64,000 nucleotides of DNA from Hyalangium gracile. GTDB lineage: Bacteria > Myxococcota > Myxococcia > Myxococcales > Myxococcaceae. Every line of letters starts with the position of its first letter. Positions within the stretch are counted from its first letter, which is position 1. Made by a program: the position numbers and the translations under genes. The notes under the pieces are model-generated. The model was not told the origin of the DNA and ran no database searches. It was given only the letters and a program-made list of their open reading frames with translations. The stretch spans positions 62,001-126,000 of the forward strand of contig NZ_JAHXBG010000020.1 of NCBI RefSeq assembly GCF_020103725.1. Reading direction: 5' to 3'. Positions 45,201-53,989 of this stretch are shown piece after piece.

Positions 45201-46421
45201 GCACAGGGGCGCGGCGGCGGAGCAGCCCAGGTCCGTGGTGGCGCCGGACGCGGAGTCCACGCAGCTCTTGCAGACGCCCGCGCCATTGTTGGCGGTCGGG
45301 TCGCAGAGAGGAGAGGTCGCCGAGCAGCCCAGGTCGGTGTCATTGCCGGAGGCCGAGTCCTCGCAGACCTTGCAGGTGCCCGCGCCATTGTTCGCGGCGG
45401 CGTCGCACAGGGGGGCGGAGTTCAAGCAGCCCAGGTCGGTGCCGTTGCCCTGAGCCGAGTCGATGCAGGACTTGCACTGGCCGGCGCCGTTGGCCGCCGA
45501 GGCGTTGCAGACCGGAGCGGTGGCGACGCAGCCCAGGTCGATGTCATTGCCCTGGGCGGAGTCCACGCAGGAGCGGCACACGCCGGCGCCGTTGGCCTCC
45601 GAGGTGTTGCAGATGGGAGCGGTATCGGCGCAGCCCAGGTCGGTGCCGTTGCCGGTGGCCGTGTCCGTGCAGGCCTTGCACGCACCGGCGCCATTGCTGG
45701 CCGTGGTGTCGCAGACGGGCGCGGTGTCGGCGCAGCCCAGGTCGGTCTCATCGCCCTGAGCGGAGTCCAGGCAGGCCTTGCAGACACCGGCGCCATTGCT
45801 GGCCGCGGTGTCGCAGACCGGAGCGGTGTCGGCGCAGCCCAGGTCGGTGCCGTTGCCGGTGGCCGTGTCCGTGCAGGCCTTGCACACGCCGGCGCCATTG
45901 TTGGCCGCGGTGTCGCAGACGGGAGCGGCGTCGGAGCAGCCCACATCGGTCCCATTGCCCTGGGCGGAGTCCGCGCAGGCCTTGCACACGCCGGCGCCAT
46001 TGCTGGCCGAGGTGTCGCAGACCGGAGCGGTCGCCGAGCAACCCTGGTCGGTGCCGTTGCCGGTGGCCGTGTCCGAGCAGGACTTGCAGAGGCCCTTGCC
46101 GCCGTTGGCCGCGGTGTCACAGAAGAGGGGCGCGGCGCAGCCCACGGTGGCGGTGCAGGTGCGGCACACGCCCTGGGCGCCGCTGATGTCACAGATCTCG
46201 CCGGTGGCGCACGCGGGAGAGCACTCCTTGTCGCCGCCGGGATCCGTCTCGTCCCGAGCCTCGCACTTGTTCTCGTCGGTGCAGACCCACTCCTTGCCTT
46301 CGGGCGGGGCGCCTTTCTTGTTTCTACAGTCGAACTGATCGACGCACTCGTCGCCACATCCCGTGAGCGCCAGAACGCACACGGCGGCGCAGAGCGCCTG
46401 GACCCAGCTGCGCATCAACAT
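42276..46421 (-). CDS. giant Cys-repeat lipoprotein with lamin-tail domain
   Basis: 1381 residues; ATG 46421 follows GGAGGGG. Lipobox VLALTGC. Residues 30-105 are a Cys-rich head; 105-840 hold seventeen Cys-rich units, mostly 34 residues with four Cys (CDTAASNGAGVCKAC, then LGC). From about 850 the Cys disappear: an OB-like domain (TSGQIQAFINAPVG; VGDRITLTIAEKVEYSG), a Big_5/SbsA-like Ig domain (about 1075-1160; VWLTFNRKML), and a lamin-tail domain (LVINEIDYDNVGTDNAEYFE). Predicted surface protein, long rigid disulfide stalk with binding head. Units carry near-identical DNA, so the array may vary in length between strains. Confidence 0.9.
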   Translation of the reverse strand: MLMRSWVQALCAAVCVLALTGCGDECVDQFDCRNKKGAPPEGKEWVCTDENKCEARDETDPGGDKECSPACATGEICDISGAQGVCRTCTATVGCAAPLFCDTAANGGKGLCKSCSDTATGNGTDQGCSATAPVCDTSASNGAGVCKACADSAQGNGTDVGCSDAAPVCDTAANNGAGVCKACTDTATGNGTDLGCADTAPVCDTAASNGAGVCKACLDSAQGDETDLGCADTAPVCDTTASNGAGACKACTDTATGNGTDLGCADTAPICNTSEANGAGVCRSCVDSAQGNDIDLGCVATAPVCNASAANGAGQCKSCIDSAQGNGTDLGCLNSAPLCDAAANNGAGTCKVCEDSASGNDTDLGCSATSPLCDPTANNGAGVCKSCVDSASGATTDLGCSAAAPLCDATAASGSGICKLCLDTAASGNTDLGCSTPTSLCDPSGNDGVGTCNVCVTSTNEGCPGSQTCNATGTACEGCADDTSCTNASTPICKPPPPVAVCVECINDSHCTALRPTCNTATNFCGCTSDATCAAAPGNTDFCDTAANNGRGECKVCVDSAQGNDTDTGCSASAPLCDASAANGAGVCKACVDSATGNGTDQGCSASAPVCDVTASNGAGVCKACVDSESGTTTDLGCSAAAPLCDASAANGSGSCKLCLDTAASGGADLGCSAPASLCDPAANNGVGTCNVCVTASNEGCSGFQTCNATGTACEGCADDASCTNASTPICKPPPPVSVCVECLNDAQCTATRPTCGTANNFCGCTTDAACAAAPGNTDFCDTVASNGNGECKVCVTDANCAALDPTRPRCDGQMACVQCRNNSDCSLSQVCDTSKTCVTPPGADPVTTSGQIQAFINAPVGTLSPPRTIENAFVTYIKPAVGDAAAGDVAGFFLQAQYNGPAMFVEADPSTLQVGDRITLTIAEKVEYSGRVRGGKNVSGLTIVARGYPVQNLYTATPAGLAVDVSTASDLVTGVDTYFGKILRVTGTMSGNFSGAGTAHLAVNFTTAGMPSGTLPRLRLPTTFVSQYELQDTCTFTLDVGPMWKFANATSTQAQPSAYGIGDFSALTCPAPKLNTARAVSSTEVWLTFNRKMLASSLQAADFTIGSLTVTAVSGDGSNVVKLTTTPQTTGQTYTVTVAGEVTDLLGTPVDATARTASFSGLGPPPPGPALVINEIDYDNVGTDNAEYFELYNRGGAAAPLSDVIVLLVNGDSPADSPTAQRKEYLRFPLSAVTDAGGNAVTSLAPGGYILAASAAYFASNPPPASVLRLVIANATGGGTDIVQNGTGDGIGLLQDSTGTLIDSVFYETATPPAALQNPVFRITTGAGEKLLNFVEGTRTTAADSNSAAGSLQRSPNGLDTNNNDADFLFLPATPGQPNP
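43900..46125 (-). repeat. 102-bp coding tandem repeats with a 714-bp higher-order duplication
   Basis: Seventeen units within the lipoprotein gene. Most are 102 bp (34 codons); units 11 and 16 are three times as long (102 codons) and near-identical to each other. A 714-bp block (44041-44754) repeats as 44755-45468, keeping the order of units, so a segmental duplication came after the primary tandem expansion. Confidence 0.85.
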
Positions 46422-46489
46422 GAAACACCCCTCCAAGGGTTGAATCGGGTGTCGTCACCCTTACACCTGCCTTGGAAGGGCCGTCCATG

Positions 46490-46508
46490 GATGGCGCGGC
46501 GCGCCATC
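46490..46508. promoter_or_regulatory. 19-bp palindrome between M64 and Cys-repeat genes
   Basis: GATGGCGCG-G-CGCGCCATC, 9-bp arms with one central base. It lies downstream of the M64 peptidase gene and 69 bases upstream of the Cys-repeat lipoprotein start. Could be an operator for the latter or part of a terminator for the former. Confidence 0.4.
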
Positions 46509-46544
46509 GGCTTGTCACACGGGAGAAGCAGGCAAGGCCGGTTT

Positions 46545-47960
46545 TCAGGGCCTGGGCGCGCCGGACCTCGCTGGTTTTCCGGCGTACAGATCGATGACCT
46601 CGGAGAGGGTGTGCTGGCACACGGAGCAGAAGGGGACGCGATCGCGAGTGAACATGACGCAGTCGACCTGGGGGCGGTAGTAGCCGCGAGCCTCGTACAT
46701 GGCGCCCTCGAAGGCGCCCACCTTGGCGGCGAACTTCTGCGAGCCGAGGAACTTCTCCTCCCAGTCGCGCTGGGAGGTGAAGAGCGCATCCATTTCGGAC
46801 TCGGGGCGACGCTCGGCGCGGATCTGCCGGCGCTGCTGTTGAACCTGGCGGGCGTGAGCCTCGTAGGCCTCCTTGTCCCAAGGCGTGGGCAGCGGGGTGC
46901 CGGGGGAGAGGAGCGCCTTCCACTTGAGGGTGGCGGGATCCTTGAGCGCGGTGACGTTGCGCTCCCAGGGCTCGGGGCGATCCTCGGCGGGCAGGTAGGC
47001 GGAGTCGGAGGTGTAGTACTCGTCGGCGAGGCCGGCGAAGTGGTGACCGAACTCGTGGACGAAGACGTAGGGGGACCAGAGGCTGTCGGCGGCCACGGTG
47101 CCGTAGAGGTTGAAGATGCCTCCGCCGCCATAGGTGTTGCCGTTGACGAGGATCTCGACGACGTCGTAGGGCGCGAAGGAGGCGACGTCTCGGAAGGCGC
47201 GGTTGTCGAAGGTGAGCACGTAGCGCTCGCTGCCGAAGGCATCGTAGGTGGCGCCGACGGGCGAGCGGCGGTGCTGGCCGGTGGAGGGGCGGGAGATGCC
47301 GGACTCGGCGGCGGGAGGCATCAGTCCCCAGACATTGAAGTCGGCCTTGCGCTCCTTGAAGGGAGAGAAGGTGAAGAGGATGTCGGCGAGGCGGCGGGCA
47401 TCCTTCTCGAACTTGGGGCGCTCCTGGGCGGTGTAGCCGTCGCCGAGGATGAGCAGGTCGACCTTCTCCTCGGGAGGACCGTTCTTGAGCACCGGCAGGA
47501 GCGGACCGGGCGAGGGGGGCTTGGAGGGATCGACGAACAGGTCCTTGGGGTCGACGACGAGGGACCAGATTTCGCGGAAGGAGTTCTGGGCGTCGCGCTT
47601 CTTGAGGAGGACCTGGACGGGCTTCTCGGGAGCGGGGAAGCGCAGGGACTCGTGGAAGGTGCGGTGGACCTCCTTGGCCTCGGGAGTGGTCTCCCACTCG
47701 CCATGGATGGAGGCGAAGCCGCGCGAGTAGAGGAGACGGTTGGTGGCCTGGTCTCGGACCTCGAAGAGGTACTTGCCGAGGTTGGTCTCGTCGATGGGAC
47801 GGGACGGATTGCCGGGCCAGGGGAGGGGCTCGAGGACGAGCCGATCGAGGCTGAAGCGCTCCTCGGTGGCGTTACCGGTGTGGAAGTAGTCGACGCGGAA
47901 GGTGCGAGGAGTGGCGGCGGAGGCGCTGGTGGCCAGCACCAGGGCAAGCAGGAAGCGCAT
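46545..47960 (-). CDS. M64-family (IgA-type) metallopeptidase
   Basis: 471 residues with a signal peptide (LLALVLATSASA). The N-terminal 150 residues are a beta domain; the M64 catalytic domain starts with VDLLILGDGYTAQERPKF, typical of the family. The zinc motif is HEFGHHFAGLADEY near 301-314, with both His, the Glu and the third ligand Asp in place. Two Cys near the end (CVMFTRDRVPFCSVC) may bind or bridge. Exported metalloprotease, likely for degrading prey or host protein. 17 bases downstream of the PEGA gene on the same strand, so probably co-transcribed. Confidence 0.9.
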   Translation of the reverse strand: MRFLLALVLATSASAATPRTFRVDYFHTGNATEERFSLDRLVLEPLPWPGNPSRPIDETNLGKYLFEVRDQATNRLLYSRGFASIHGEWETTPEAKEVHRTFHESLRFPAPEKPVQVLLKKRDAQNSFREIWSLVVDPKDLFVDPSKPPSPGPLLPVLKNGPPEEKVDLLILGDGYTAQERPKFEKDARRLADILFTFSPFKERKADFNVWGLMPPAAESGISRPSTGQHRRSPVGATYDAFGSERYVLTFDNRAFRDVASFAPYDVVEILVNGNTYGGGGIFNLYGTVAADSLWSPYVFVHEFGHHFAGLADEYYTSDSAYLPAEDRPEPWERNVTALKDPATLKWKALLSPGTPLPTPWDKEAYEAHARQVQQQRRQIRAERRPESEMDALFTSQRDWEEKFLGSQKFAAKVGAFEGAMYEARGYYRPQVDCVMFTRDRVPFCSVCQHTLSEVIDLYAGKPARSGAPRP

Positions 47961-47977
47961 GGGGGCGCACTCTAGGC

Positions 47978-49516
47978 TCAGAAGGAGCCGGAGATGGAGG
48001 CGGAGGCTCCCTGAGGGGTGGCGGAGACGCCCACGTTCACGGGAGGCGGGGTGCTCGAGGGAGACAGGGCGAAGAGCACGGCGCCGGTAGCGATCGCGGC
48101 ACCGGAGCCGACCAGCAGCCCGGTGAGGAGGTTGCCCTTGGAGGCGAGCGAGTTGCGGAGCTGGATGGCCTCGGTGTCGCCCGCGTTGATGCGCCCGCTG
48201 CCATTGAGCCGGTCATTGAGGGCATCGAGATCCTTCTGGGCCATGAGCCGGACGACACCCGCGCCACCGAGGGCCGCGACGCCGGCGCCGAGCGCCACAT
48301 AGGAAGCGACGCGGAGGCCCGAGGTGGAGCCAGAGCGCGGCTGGGGAGCGCTGGAGGAGAGGCTGCCCTCCGGGAGACGGTCGGGGGCCGAGACATCCAG
48401 GCCGGACGAAGAGGAAGAGGCCACGGGAGCGTCACCCGCGGGCTGGATCCAAGGCGCCTTGCCATTGGTGCTGGGGACGACGAGGTTGGGCTGGGCCTTG
48501 CCGGTGGTGACGAAGTCGACGAGGGCGGCGAGGGCATCCGGGGGCGCATCGAATCCTGGAGTCTTGAAGCCACCCTCGCGGACTTTCTGGCCGCCCTCGA
48601 CGTTGAGGACAGTGGCGGCGAACCACTTGGGCCCGCTGCTGGGAGTCTCGAGGCGCACGACGATGACCTCCTCGACGCCGAGCGTGCCACCGAGACGGAC
48701 GGCATGGCTGAGCGTGCGCTCATCGGACTTGTCGCTGGAGGCGAGGCAGGGGAAGGGAGTGGCGGCGACGGAGCCCTCATAGGCGAGGTCGACGAGGACA
48801 GGAGTGTCAGGGCCCTGCGCCTGGATCTGACGCGGGAAGCTGACGGCGGAGCCCTTGACGACGGTGATGTCATAGGTGCCGGCGGCGACATCGAGGGTGA
48901 GAGGGGTCTGCCCGACCTTGAGGCCATCGAGGTAGACCTCGGAGGCGGGGAGGGTGGACTTCACGGCAAGCTTCACCTTCTTGGCCTTGGCGAGCTCGCC
49001 GCGCACCTTCTCGAAAGCCTGCCGGATGGAGGGCGCGTAGAGGGCGGGATCCAGCTTGTACTGGGGCTTGAGGCGCAGGACGTTGCGGAAGGCGGTGTCG
49101 CTCTCCTTCACCTTGCCCATGGAGCGGTAGTTGAGGCCGTGGAGGAGCTGGGCATTGGCATACAGCTGCCAGTGGGCATCACCGACGGGGAGGCGGGAGA
49201 TCTCCTTGAGGGCGTCATTGATGGCCTGCTCGGCCTTGGAGTAGCGGGCCTCGTAGAACTGGTCCTGCGCGGCATCGAGCTGGCGCTGGAGGTCCTCGAA
49301 GCTCCCGGAGGGAGCGGGGAAGAGGCGCTCACTGAAGGCGGCGGGAGTCATGACGTCCTGGTCCTGCCGGGCCTTGAGGGCCTCATGGAACGCGCGGGCC
49401 TGGCTGCTGAGCTCGGCGTCCTTGCACTCGCCGCTGGCCACCACCAACCGCCGCGGTGCCGCCTGAGCGCCAAGAGACGCAAAAACGCAAAGGAGCGAAA
49501 TGAATTTCATGGTCAT
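47978..49516 (-). CDS. PEGA-domain envelope protein
   Basis: 512 residues. Short signal (FISLLCVFASLGAQA). Residues 60-185 are a TPR-like helical part (QFYEARYSKAEQAINDAL; HGLNYRSMGKVKESDTAF). A PEGA domain follows at about 190-240 (SEVYLDGLKVGQTPLTLDV; GTYDITVVKG). The C-terminal part has two membrane helices (VASYVALGAGVAALGG; LLVGSGAAIATGAVLFAL). Start may be ATG 49516 or two codons later. Such TPR-PEGA proteins are frequent and uncharacterised in myxobacteria. It heads an apparent operon with the M64 protease gene. Confidence 0.82.
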   Translation of the reverse strand: MTMKFISLLCVFASLGAQAAPRRLVVASGECKDAELSSQARAFHEALKARQDQDVMTPAAFSERLFPAPSGSFEDLQRQLDAAQDQFYEARYSKAEQAINDALKEISRLPVGDAHWQLYANAQLLHGLNYRSMGKVKESDTAFRNVLRLKPQYKLDPALYAPSIRQAFEKVRGELAKAKKVKLAVKSTLPASEVYLDGLKVGQTPLTLDVAAGTYDITVVKGSAVSFPRQIQAQGPDTPVLVDLAYEGSVAATPFPCLASSDKSDERTLSHAVRLGGTLGVEEVIVVRLETPSSGPKWFAATVLNVEGGQKVREGGFKTPGFDAPPDALAALVDFVTTGKAQPNLVVPSTNGKAPWIQPAGDAPVASSSSSGLDVSAPDRLPEGSLSSSAPQPRSGSTSGLRVASYVALGAGVAALGGAGVVRLMAQKDLDALNDRLNGSGRINAGDTEAIQLRNSLASKGNLLTGLLVGSGAAIATGAVLFALSPSSTPPPVNVGVSATPQGASASISGSF

Positions 49517-49563
49517 GGAAGATCTCTGTGCTGTGACCTTGCAGATTGGACAGCGCGATAAAG

Positions 49564-51411
49564 TCAGTAGTTGTAACGATGGACACGGATACTCTTAGCC
49601 GTTGAGCCAGTCTTCTCCGGCCAGGCAAGATATAGATTCCCAGACCGGTCTAGAAGAAACGAGATGTTGAGAAAGTCTACGTTCTCCTGACTCAGAGCGA
49701 TGGGAGAGCCGATGGTCGCCCATGCAGTGCCCGTCCAGCGTCTCAGGTTGATCTGAAGAGGAGCATCTAGTCCTGCTCGAGAATACTCTGCCCAAGCAAC
49801 AATGAGGTTGCCTTCAGGATCTCGTTGCAGGCGTGGGGCCAAGATGGATGTGGTGCCGGGAACGGCACTCAAGGGTTCTCCGAGCAGCTGCCAGCCACCT
49901 CCAGTGAAGCGGGCGACATATCCCCATGTTGTCGAGCCATCCGTTTCTCTCCATGCGACAATGGGATTGTCGGAGTCATCGAGAAGCATGTCCCCCAGGC
50001 CTGCGGCTGTACTGTCAGGGAAGGCCCCTAATGCACTCCCGACGGGCAACCAATCACCACCCGTCCAACGGCGCACGTAGATGTCGCCCTCGGTCCATGC
50101 CACCACGGGTTTATCCGTAGCATCCAGGAGAAGTTTGAGGGGTTCGAAAGGCGAGGGTAGGTTGGTGCCGACCTCGTTTCCATAAGCCACCCATCTGCTT
50201 CCGACCCAGTTCCAAACGGTGAGCGGAGAGTGCTCGGAGTTCGTCGTGTCGGCGAACGTCCATCCGAGGAACGGTTTGTCCGTACTGTCGAGTGTAAGTG
50301 TGAATGCAGTGGTCTTGGGTTTGTTGCTTAAAGAGGCATTGGGGCTGGAAGTAAAGTCAACCCATTGGTTGCCGCTCCAGCGTTTGATGTAGGTGTTGAC
50401 CGAGAAGCCGCTTGTTTGCTCATCCTCTTGTGACCAAGCAATGATAGGGTTGCCCATCGAGTCCAGGCGGAAGACATAGCCAGGGTCAGGCTTGGTATCG
50501 GGGATTATGGTCGTGAATGCGATGGGGGTACCAATGGGTTCCCAGGTAGTGTTTGTTAATCCAAAGACATGGATGGTGCGGTCGTAGGGGCTGGCGCTCG
50601 GCCATTCTTGCCAGGAGACATAAAGTCTGCCCAATGCATCTGCCTGGAGAGATGGATCGTGCGCGTCAGTGCTGCCCGGAATGGCGCTCAAGTTTCCTAG
50701 CGGGAACGAGAGAGGTAGACTCCATGACCAGATGCTGGCTGGAAGATTCAACACATTGCCTGCGAGGTCTGTCACCCCGTTCGTGATGGTGACCTGGACT
50801 GTGTTCGGTACCTCGAGACGTCCGGCAGGAGTGACCGTCAGTGTCTTGCCATCCGAAGACAGCGAGAGCTGAGGAGGTGCTTCGGTTCCTCCTACTGCCA
50901 ACTGGACTGACGCCGTAGTGACCGAGGCAGGCTTCAGTGGCTCGGAGAAAGTCGCCTGGATAGGCTGGCGCACCCAGATATCCTGGGCCCCCGGAGTCGG
51001 GGTGCGAGACACCACGTGTGGGGGAGTCCGGTCCACCACCACGTCGCGCTCTTCACTGGCAAAGGTCTTGTCCCCGAGTCGAGCGCGCGCAGCCAGTTTG
51101 TGCGAACCCTCCGTTACAGAACTCGTGTCCCAGTTGAAGCTGTAAGGCGCCGCCAATGTGGTCAGCGGTTGGCCATCTACCAGCAACTCAACCTGCTCCG
51201 GCGTGTCTCCCTGCACCTGGAGCTGAACACTCACTGTGCCGTTCGTGTACGTCGTTCCAGTCGGCGTGGTCAGAGTGAGGGTCAGGCTCGGCGGGATGCC
51301 CGAATCAGGCTCTTGATCAGATGGGGCCTGAGGATCTTCGACCTCTGGGAGCTTGATGCAGGCGGTGAGGAGGACGGCGGCGGAGAGGAGCAGGGGCTTG
51401 GTGGGGATCAT
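49564..51411 (-). CDS. lipoprotein with Big_5-like domain, lower GC than neighbours
   Basis: 615 residues. Lipoprotein signal (LLLSAAVLLTAC). Residues 40-130 are an Ig-like domain (LLVDGQPLTTLAAPYSFNWD), 130-235 a Big_5-like domain (VSRTPTPGAQDIWVRQPIQA; LTVTPAGRLEVPNTV), and 240-615 a propeller-like series in which WxxIGxP and GNPIIAWSQE-type motifs recur about every 50 residues. By eye its codons use A and T in third position far more often than the genes on either side, so it may have been acquired. It lies 47 bases upstream of nothing coupled; the PEGA gene starts downstream on the same strand. Confidence 0.8.
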   Translation of the reverse strand: MIPTKPLLLSAAVLLTACIKLPEVEDPQAPSDQEPDSGIPPSLTLTLTTPTGTTYTNGTVSVQLQVQGDTPEQVELLVDGQPLTTLAAPYSFNWDTSSVTEGSHKLAARARLGDKTFASEERDVVVDRTPPHVVSRTPTPGAQDIWVRQPIQATFSEPLKPASVTTASVQLAVGGTEAPPQLSLSSDGKTLTVTPAGRLEVPNTVQVTITNGVTDLAGNVLNLPASIWSWSLPLSFPLGNLSAIPGSTDAHDPSLQADALGRLYVSWQEWPSASPYDRTIHVFGLTNTTWEPIGTPIAFTTIIPDTKPDPGYVFRLDSMGNPIIAWSQEDEQTSGFSVNTYIKRWSGNQWVDFTSSPNASLSNKPKTTAFTLTLDSTDKPFLGWTFADTTNSEHSPLTVWNWVGSRWVAYGNEVGTNLPSPFEPLKLLLDATDKPVVAWTEGDIYVRRWTGGDWLPVGSALGAFPDSTAAGLGDMLLDDSDNPIVAWRETDGSTTWGYVARFTGGGWQLLGEPLSAVPGTTSILAPRLQRDPEGNLIVAWAEYSRAGLDAPLQINLRRWTGTAWATIGSPIALSQENVDFLNISFLLDRSGNLYLAWPEKTGSTAKSIRVHRYNY

Positions 51412-51785
51412 CAGGCAGACCTGATTGCAGGGAGTGTTCCGTCGACCACCGGACAGGCGGGTCCGAGATAGCAGCGGCTCTGCGCCCTGTACAACTTGCC
51501 TCCTCGCCGAGCCCGGAAACCTCGTCCTTCTCGGGGCTTGCCCGCTGATTTCAGACCTGTTGGGTCCCATGCTCCCCCACCAGGCACTGACCCGCTACGG
51601 CGGATGGACTTGCCCCCTACGGGTCTCGGAATCCGGACCCTCAGTCCACGGGCAGAGACTCTCCGCCAACGCGGCGACAGCCTGCTCTCCCGCTCGCCCT
51701 CCAGGGCAGCGGCCTTTGACGAGGTGCGCTACCGATCGCCGTCGCCATCTTGGGCGGGGATACCTGCACCGGAGGGGGCAGCCGC
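51412..51785. other. 374-base divergent intergenic region
   Basis: Lies between the lipoprotein start and the SDR start. An open frame extends the lipoprotein ORF upstream to 51570 but lacks a signal sequence and ribosome site, so I do not use it. A GGAGGGGG site precedes the SDR ATG. I see no convincing promoter pair, repeat or RNA gene. Confidence 0.5.
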
Positions 51786-52793
51786 ATGAAGCGTGCGTGG
51801 AAGGACAAGGTCGTCGTCATCACCGGAGCGTCCAGCGGCATCGGACGCGCTACCGCGCTCGCGCTCGCGAAGAAGGGTGCTCACCTCGTCCTCGCCGCAC
51901 GCCGTGAAGAGCCTCTCGAGGATCTCTCCCTGCAGTGCGAGGCCCTCGGCGTCCGGTGTCTCTCCATCCCCACCGACGTCACCGATGCCTCCGCCGTCCG
52001 CGCCATCGCCTCGCAGGCCGTGCACGCCTTCGGACACATCGATGGTTGGGTGAACAACGCGGGTGTCTACCTCGTCGGCCGCCTCGAGCAGACGCCTGAT
52101 GACGCCTTCCGCCAGGTGATGGAGACCAACTTCTTCGGCACCGTGTATGGCACTCGCGCGGCCCTCGCCCAGTTCCGCCACCATGGCCGCGGCGTTCTCG
52201 TCAACGTCTCCTCCGTGTTTGGCTCCGCCGCCGGGCCCTATGTCAGCGCCTACGCCGCCTCCAAGTTCGCCGTGAGGGGCTTCTCCGCCTCCGTCCGCCA
52301 GGAGTTCGAGGGCACCGGCATCCACGTCTGCACCATCCTCCCCGCCGCCATCGACACGCCCCTCTGGCAGCACAGCGCCAACTACACCGGCTGGCGCGTC
52401 CGCCCCATCGAGCCCATCTACTCCCCCGAGCGCGTCGCTCGCGCCATCGTCCGCGTCCTCGAGCGCCCCCGCCGCGAGCTCTTCATCGGTCCCTCCCGGC
52501 GCGCCTTCGCCGTGCTCCACACCCTGGCTCCCGCCGTCTCCGAGAAGTCCATGCGCGCCATGACGGACAAGCACCACTTCGAGCCCCAGCGGCAGCCTCG
52601 CACCCAGGGCAATCTCTTCCAGCCCGTGGCCCATGGCACCGGCCGCGGCGGTGGCTATCGCTCCCCCGTCAGGCAGTGGTTCAAGCGGCTCCTGCTCGCC
52701 GGGGGGCTCGTGGCCACCGTGGCTTCCCTGCGACGCACCGCGGCAGGACGGCGCTTTGGCCTCCGCGTCATCGAAGCCCTCGGGACACAGTGA
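51786..52793 (+). CDS. short-chain dehydrogenase/reductase
   Basis: 335 residues. Classic SDR core in the first 250: cofactor loop TGASSGIG at about 14-21, NNAGV near 90, catalytic Ser in NVSS and YAASK near 160. The basic residue after the first strand (LAARREE) suggests NADP(H). The C-terminal 80 residues (from LAPAVSEKS) carry a hydrophobic helix and basic residues and resemble SDRs of the myxobacterial lipid or ketone type; substrate not known. ATG 51786 has a GGAGGGGG site. Confidence 0.9.
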   Translation: MKRAWKDKVVVITGASSGIGRATALALAKKGAHLVLAARREEPLEDLSLQCEALGVRCLSIPTDVTDASAVRAIASQAVHAFGHIDGWVNNAGVYLVGRLEQTPDDAFRQVMETNFFGTVYGTRAALAQFRHHGRGVLVNVSSVFGSAAGPYVSAYAASKFAVRGFSASVRQEFEGTGIHVCTILPAAIDTPLWQHSANYTGWRVRPIEPIYSPERVARAIVRVLERPRRELFIGPSRRAFAVLHTLAPAVSEKSMRAMTDKHHFEPQRQPRTQGNLFQPVAHGTGRGGGYRSPVRQWFKRLLLAGGLVATVASLRRTAAGRRFGLRVIEALGTQ

Positions 52794-52881
52794 CGCCCTT
52801 CTGACACCCGGGGGGAATGCCTCCCCCCTTCCTGCCTGTCGTGACAGTGCCATGACATGACGTGGAGAGAGTCCGCCGCCT

Positions 52882-53886
52882 ATGAACATCGCCGTCCTCG
52901 TCAACCTCCGCGCACGCCGGGGCTCCGAAGGAATGGGAGGCCTCGTGCAGCGCTTCCTCCCTCGGGCTCGCGTGGCCCTCACCCGCTCGGTGGATGAGGC
53001 TCGGACCTGGATCGATCAGCAGCTGCGGCCCAACCCACCCTCGCTCCTGCTCGCGGGAGGAGGCGACGGCACCATCACCGGCCTGCTCAACGAGATACGT
53101 GCCCAGGGCCTGGCGCTCCCAGCCATCGGCGTCCTCCCGATGGGCACCGGCAATGCCTGGGCCCACGTCACCGGCGCGCCCCGGCCCGCCGTGGCCCTCA
53201 AGCAGCTCGCCGCCTATGGCGAGCGCCTGCCTCCCTTGCGGCCCTTCTCCCTCGTCCGAGTCGAAGGCCGCCTGGCCCCCTTCGCCGGCACCGGCTGGGA
53301 CGCGGAGATGGTCCAGGACTTCAAGAACCAGCTCGCCGCCACCGGCCCGCTGCTCGGCGCCCAGTCCGGGCTCCGCGGCTACCTCGGCGCCATGTTCACC
53401 CGCACCATCCCGCGCCACCTGTTCGGCTCGGGCAGCGCCAACGTCTCCGTCTACAACCTCGGAGCACCGGCCCTCACCGTGGATGCGAACCGGGCCATCC
53501 GTCCCCTTCCCGGTGGCGACACGGGCGCCCTGCTGTACCGCGGCCCCGCCAGCGTCGCCGGCGCCGCCACCACCCCCGAGTGGGGCTTCGGCTTCAAGGC
53601 CTTCCCCTTCGCCCAGGCCATGCCGCACCGGCTCTCGGTGCGCGTCTACGGCGCGGGAGTGCTCGAGGCCACGCGCAACATGTTCAAGCTGTGGCGCGGC
53701 GAGCACCCCCTGCCCAAGATGCACGACTTCCTCGTGGAGCGCGTGCGCATGGACTTCGATCGCGAGGTGCCGTTCCAGATGGCCGGGGACGTCATCGGCA
53801 TGCGCCGCTCCATCACCTTCGAGCTGGCCGAGGAGAGCGTCCAGCTCGTCGACTGGCACCGCCTGTCGAGCCTCGTGACGGCCTGA
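52882..53886 (+). CDS. diacylglycerol/sphingosine kinase-like protein
   Basis: 334 residues. DAGK catalytic fold: N-terminal strand [10 protein letters not shown], the ATP motif [17 protein letters not shown] near 56-72, and [14 protein letters not shown] near 87-100. The C-terminal beta domain carries the [13 protein letters not shown] strand expected near the end. Enzymes of this family phosphorylate diacylglycerol, sphingoid bases or other lipid alcohols with ATP. 88 bases after the SDR gene on the same strand; a link in lipid metabolism is possible. Confidence 0.88.
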   Translation: MNIAVLVNLRARRGSEGMGGLVQRFLPRARVALTRSVDEARTWIDQQLRPNPPSLLLAGGGDGTITGLLNEIRAQGLALPAIGVLPMGTGNAWAHVTGAPRPAVALKQLAAYGERLPPLRPFSLVRVEGRLAPFAGTGWDAEMVQDFKNQLAATGPLLGAQSGLRGYLGAMFTRTIPRHLFGSGSANVSVYNLGAPALTVDANRAIRPLPGGDTGALLYRGPASVAGAATTPEWGFGFKAFPFAQAMPHRLSVRVYGAGVLEATRNMFKLWRGEHPLPKMHDFLVERVRMDFDREVPFQMAGDVIGMRRSITFELAEESVQLVDWHRLSSLVTA

Positions 53887-53960
53887 GTCCACAGAACGCT
53901 CGCTCCAGAGTATGGTCCGCCCGTCCCTTCGCCAGGGCGACCGAAGCCATGCGGGGTTGC

Positions 53961-53989
53961 TTGACTTGGTGTTATTTCGACACTATGTT
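53961..53989 (+). promoter_or_regulatory. sigma-70-like promoter of nrtR
   Basis: TTGACT (53961-53966), 17-base spacer, TATGTT (53984-53989). Matches the housekeeping consensus well, rare in this window. The same pair with the same spacing is found before the nicotinamidase-like gene. Two operator half-sites fall within the spacer. Confidence 0.75.

Noticed and set aside
43900-46125. CRISPR-like regular repeat array
   Set aside because: Repeat period is 102 bp, a multiple of three, with every unit coding and no spacer/repeat alternation, and the translation is a Cys-rich protein.
42258-47975. Very long open frames on the plus strand across 42.3-48 kb
   Set aside because: They are antisense to the Cys-repeat and M64 genes and arise from GC-rich codons. 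Their translations are repetitive Gly/Ala/Arg/Val and have no ribosome sites or domains.
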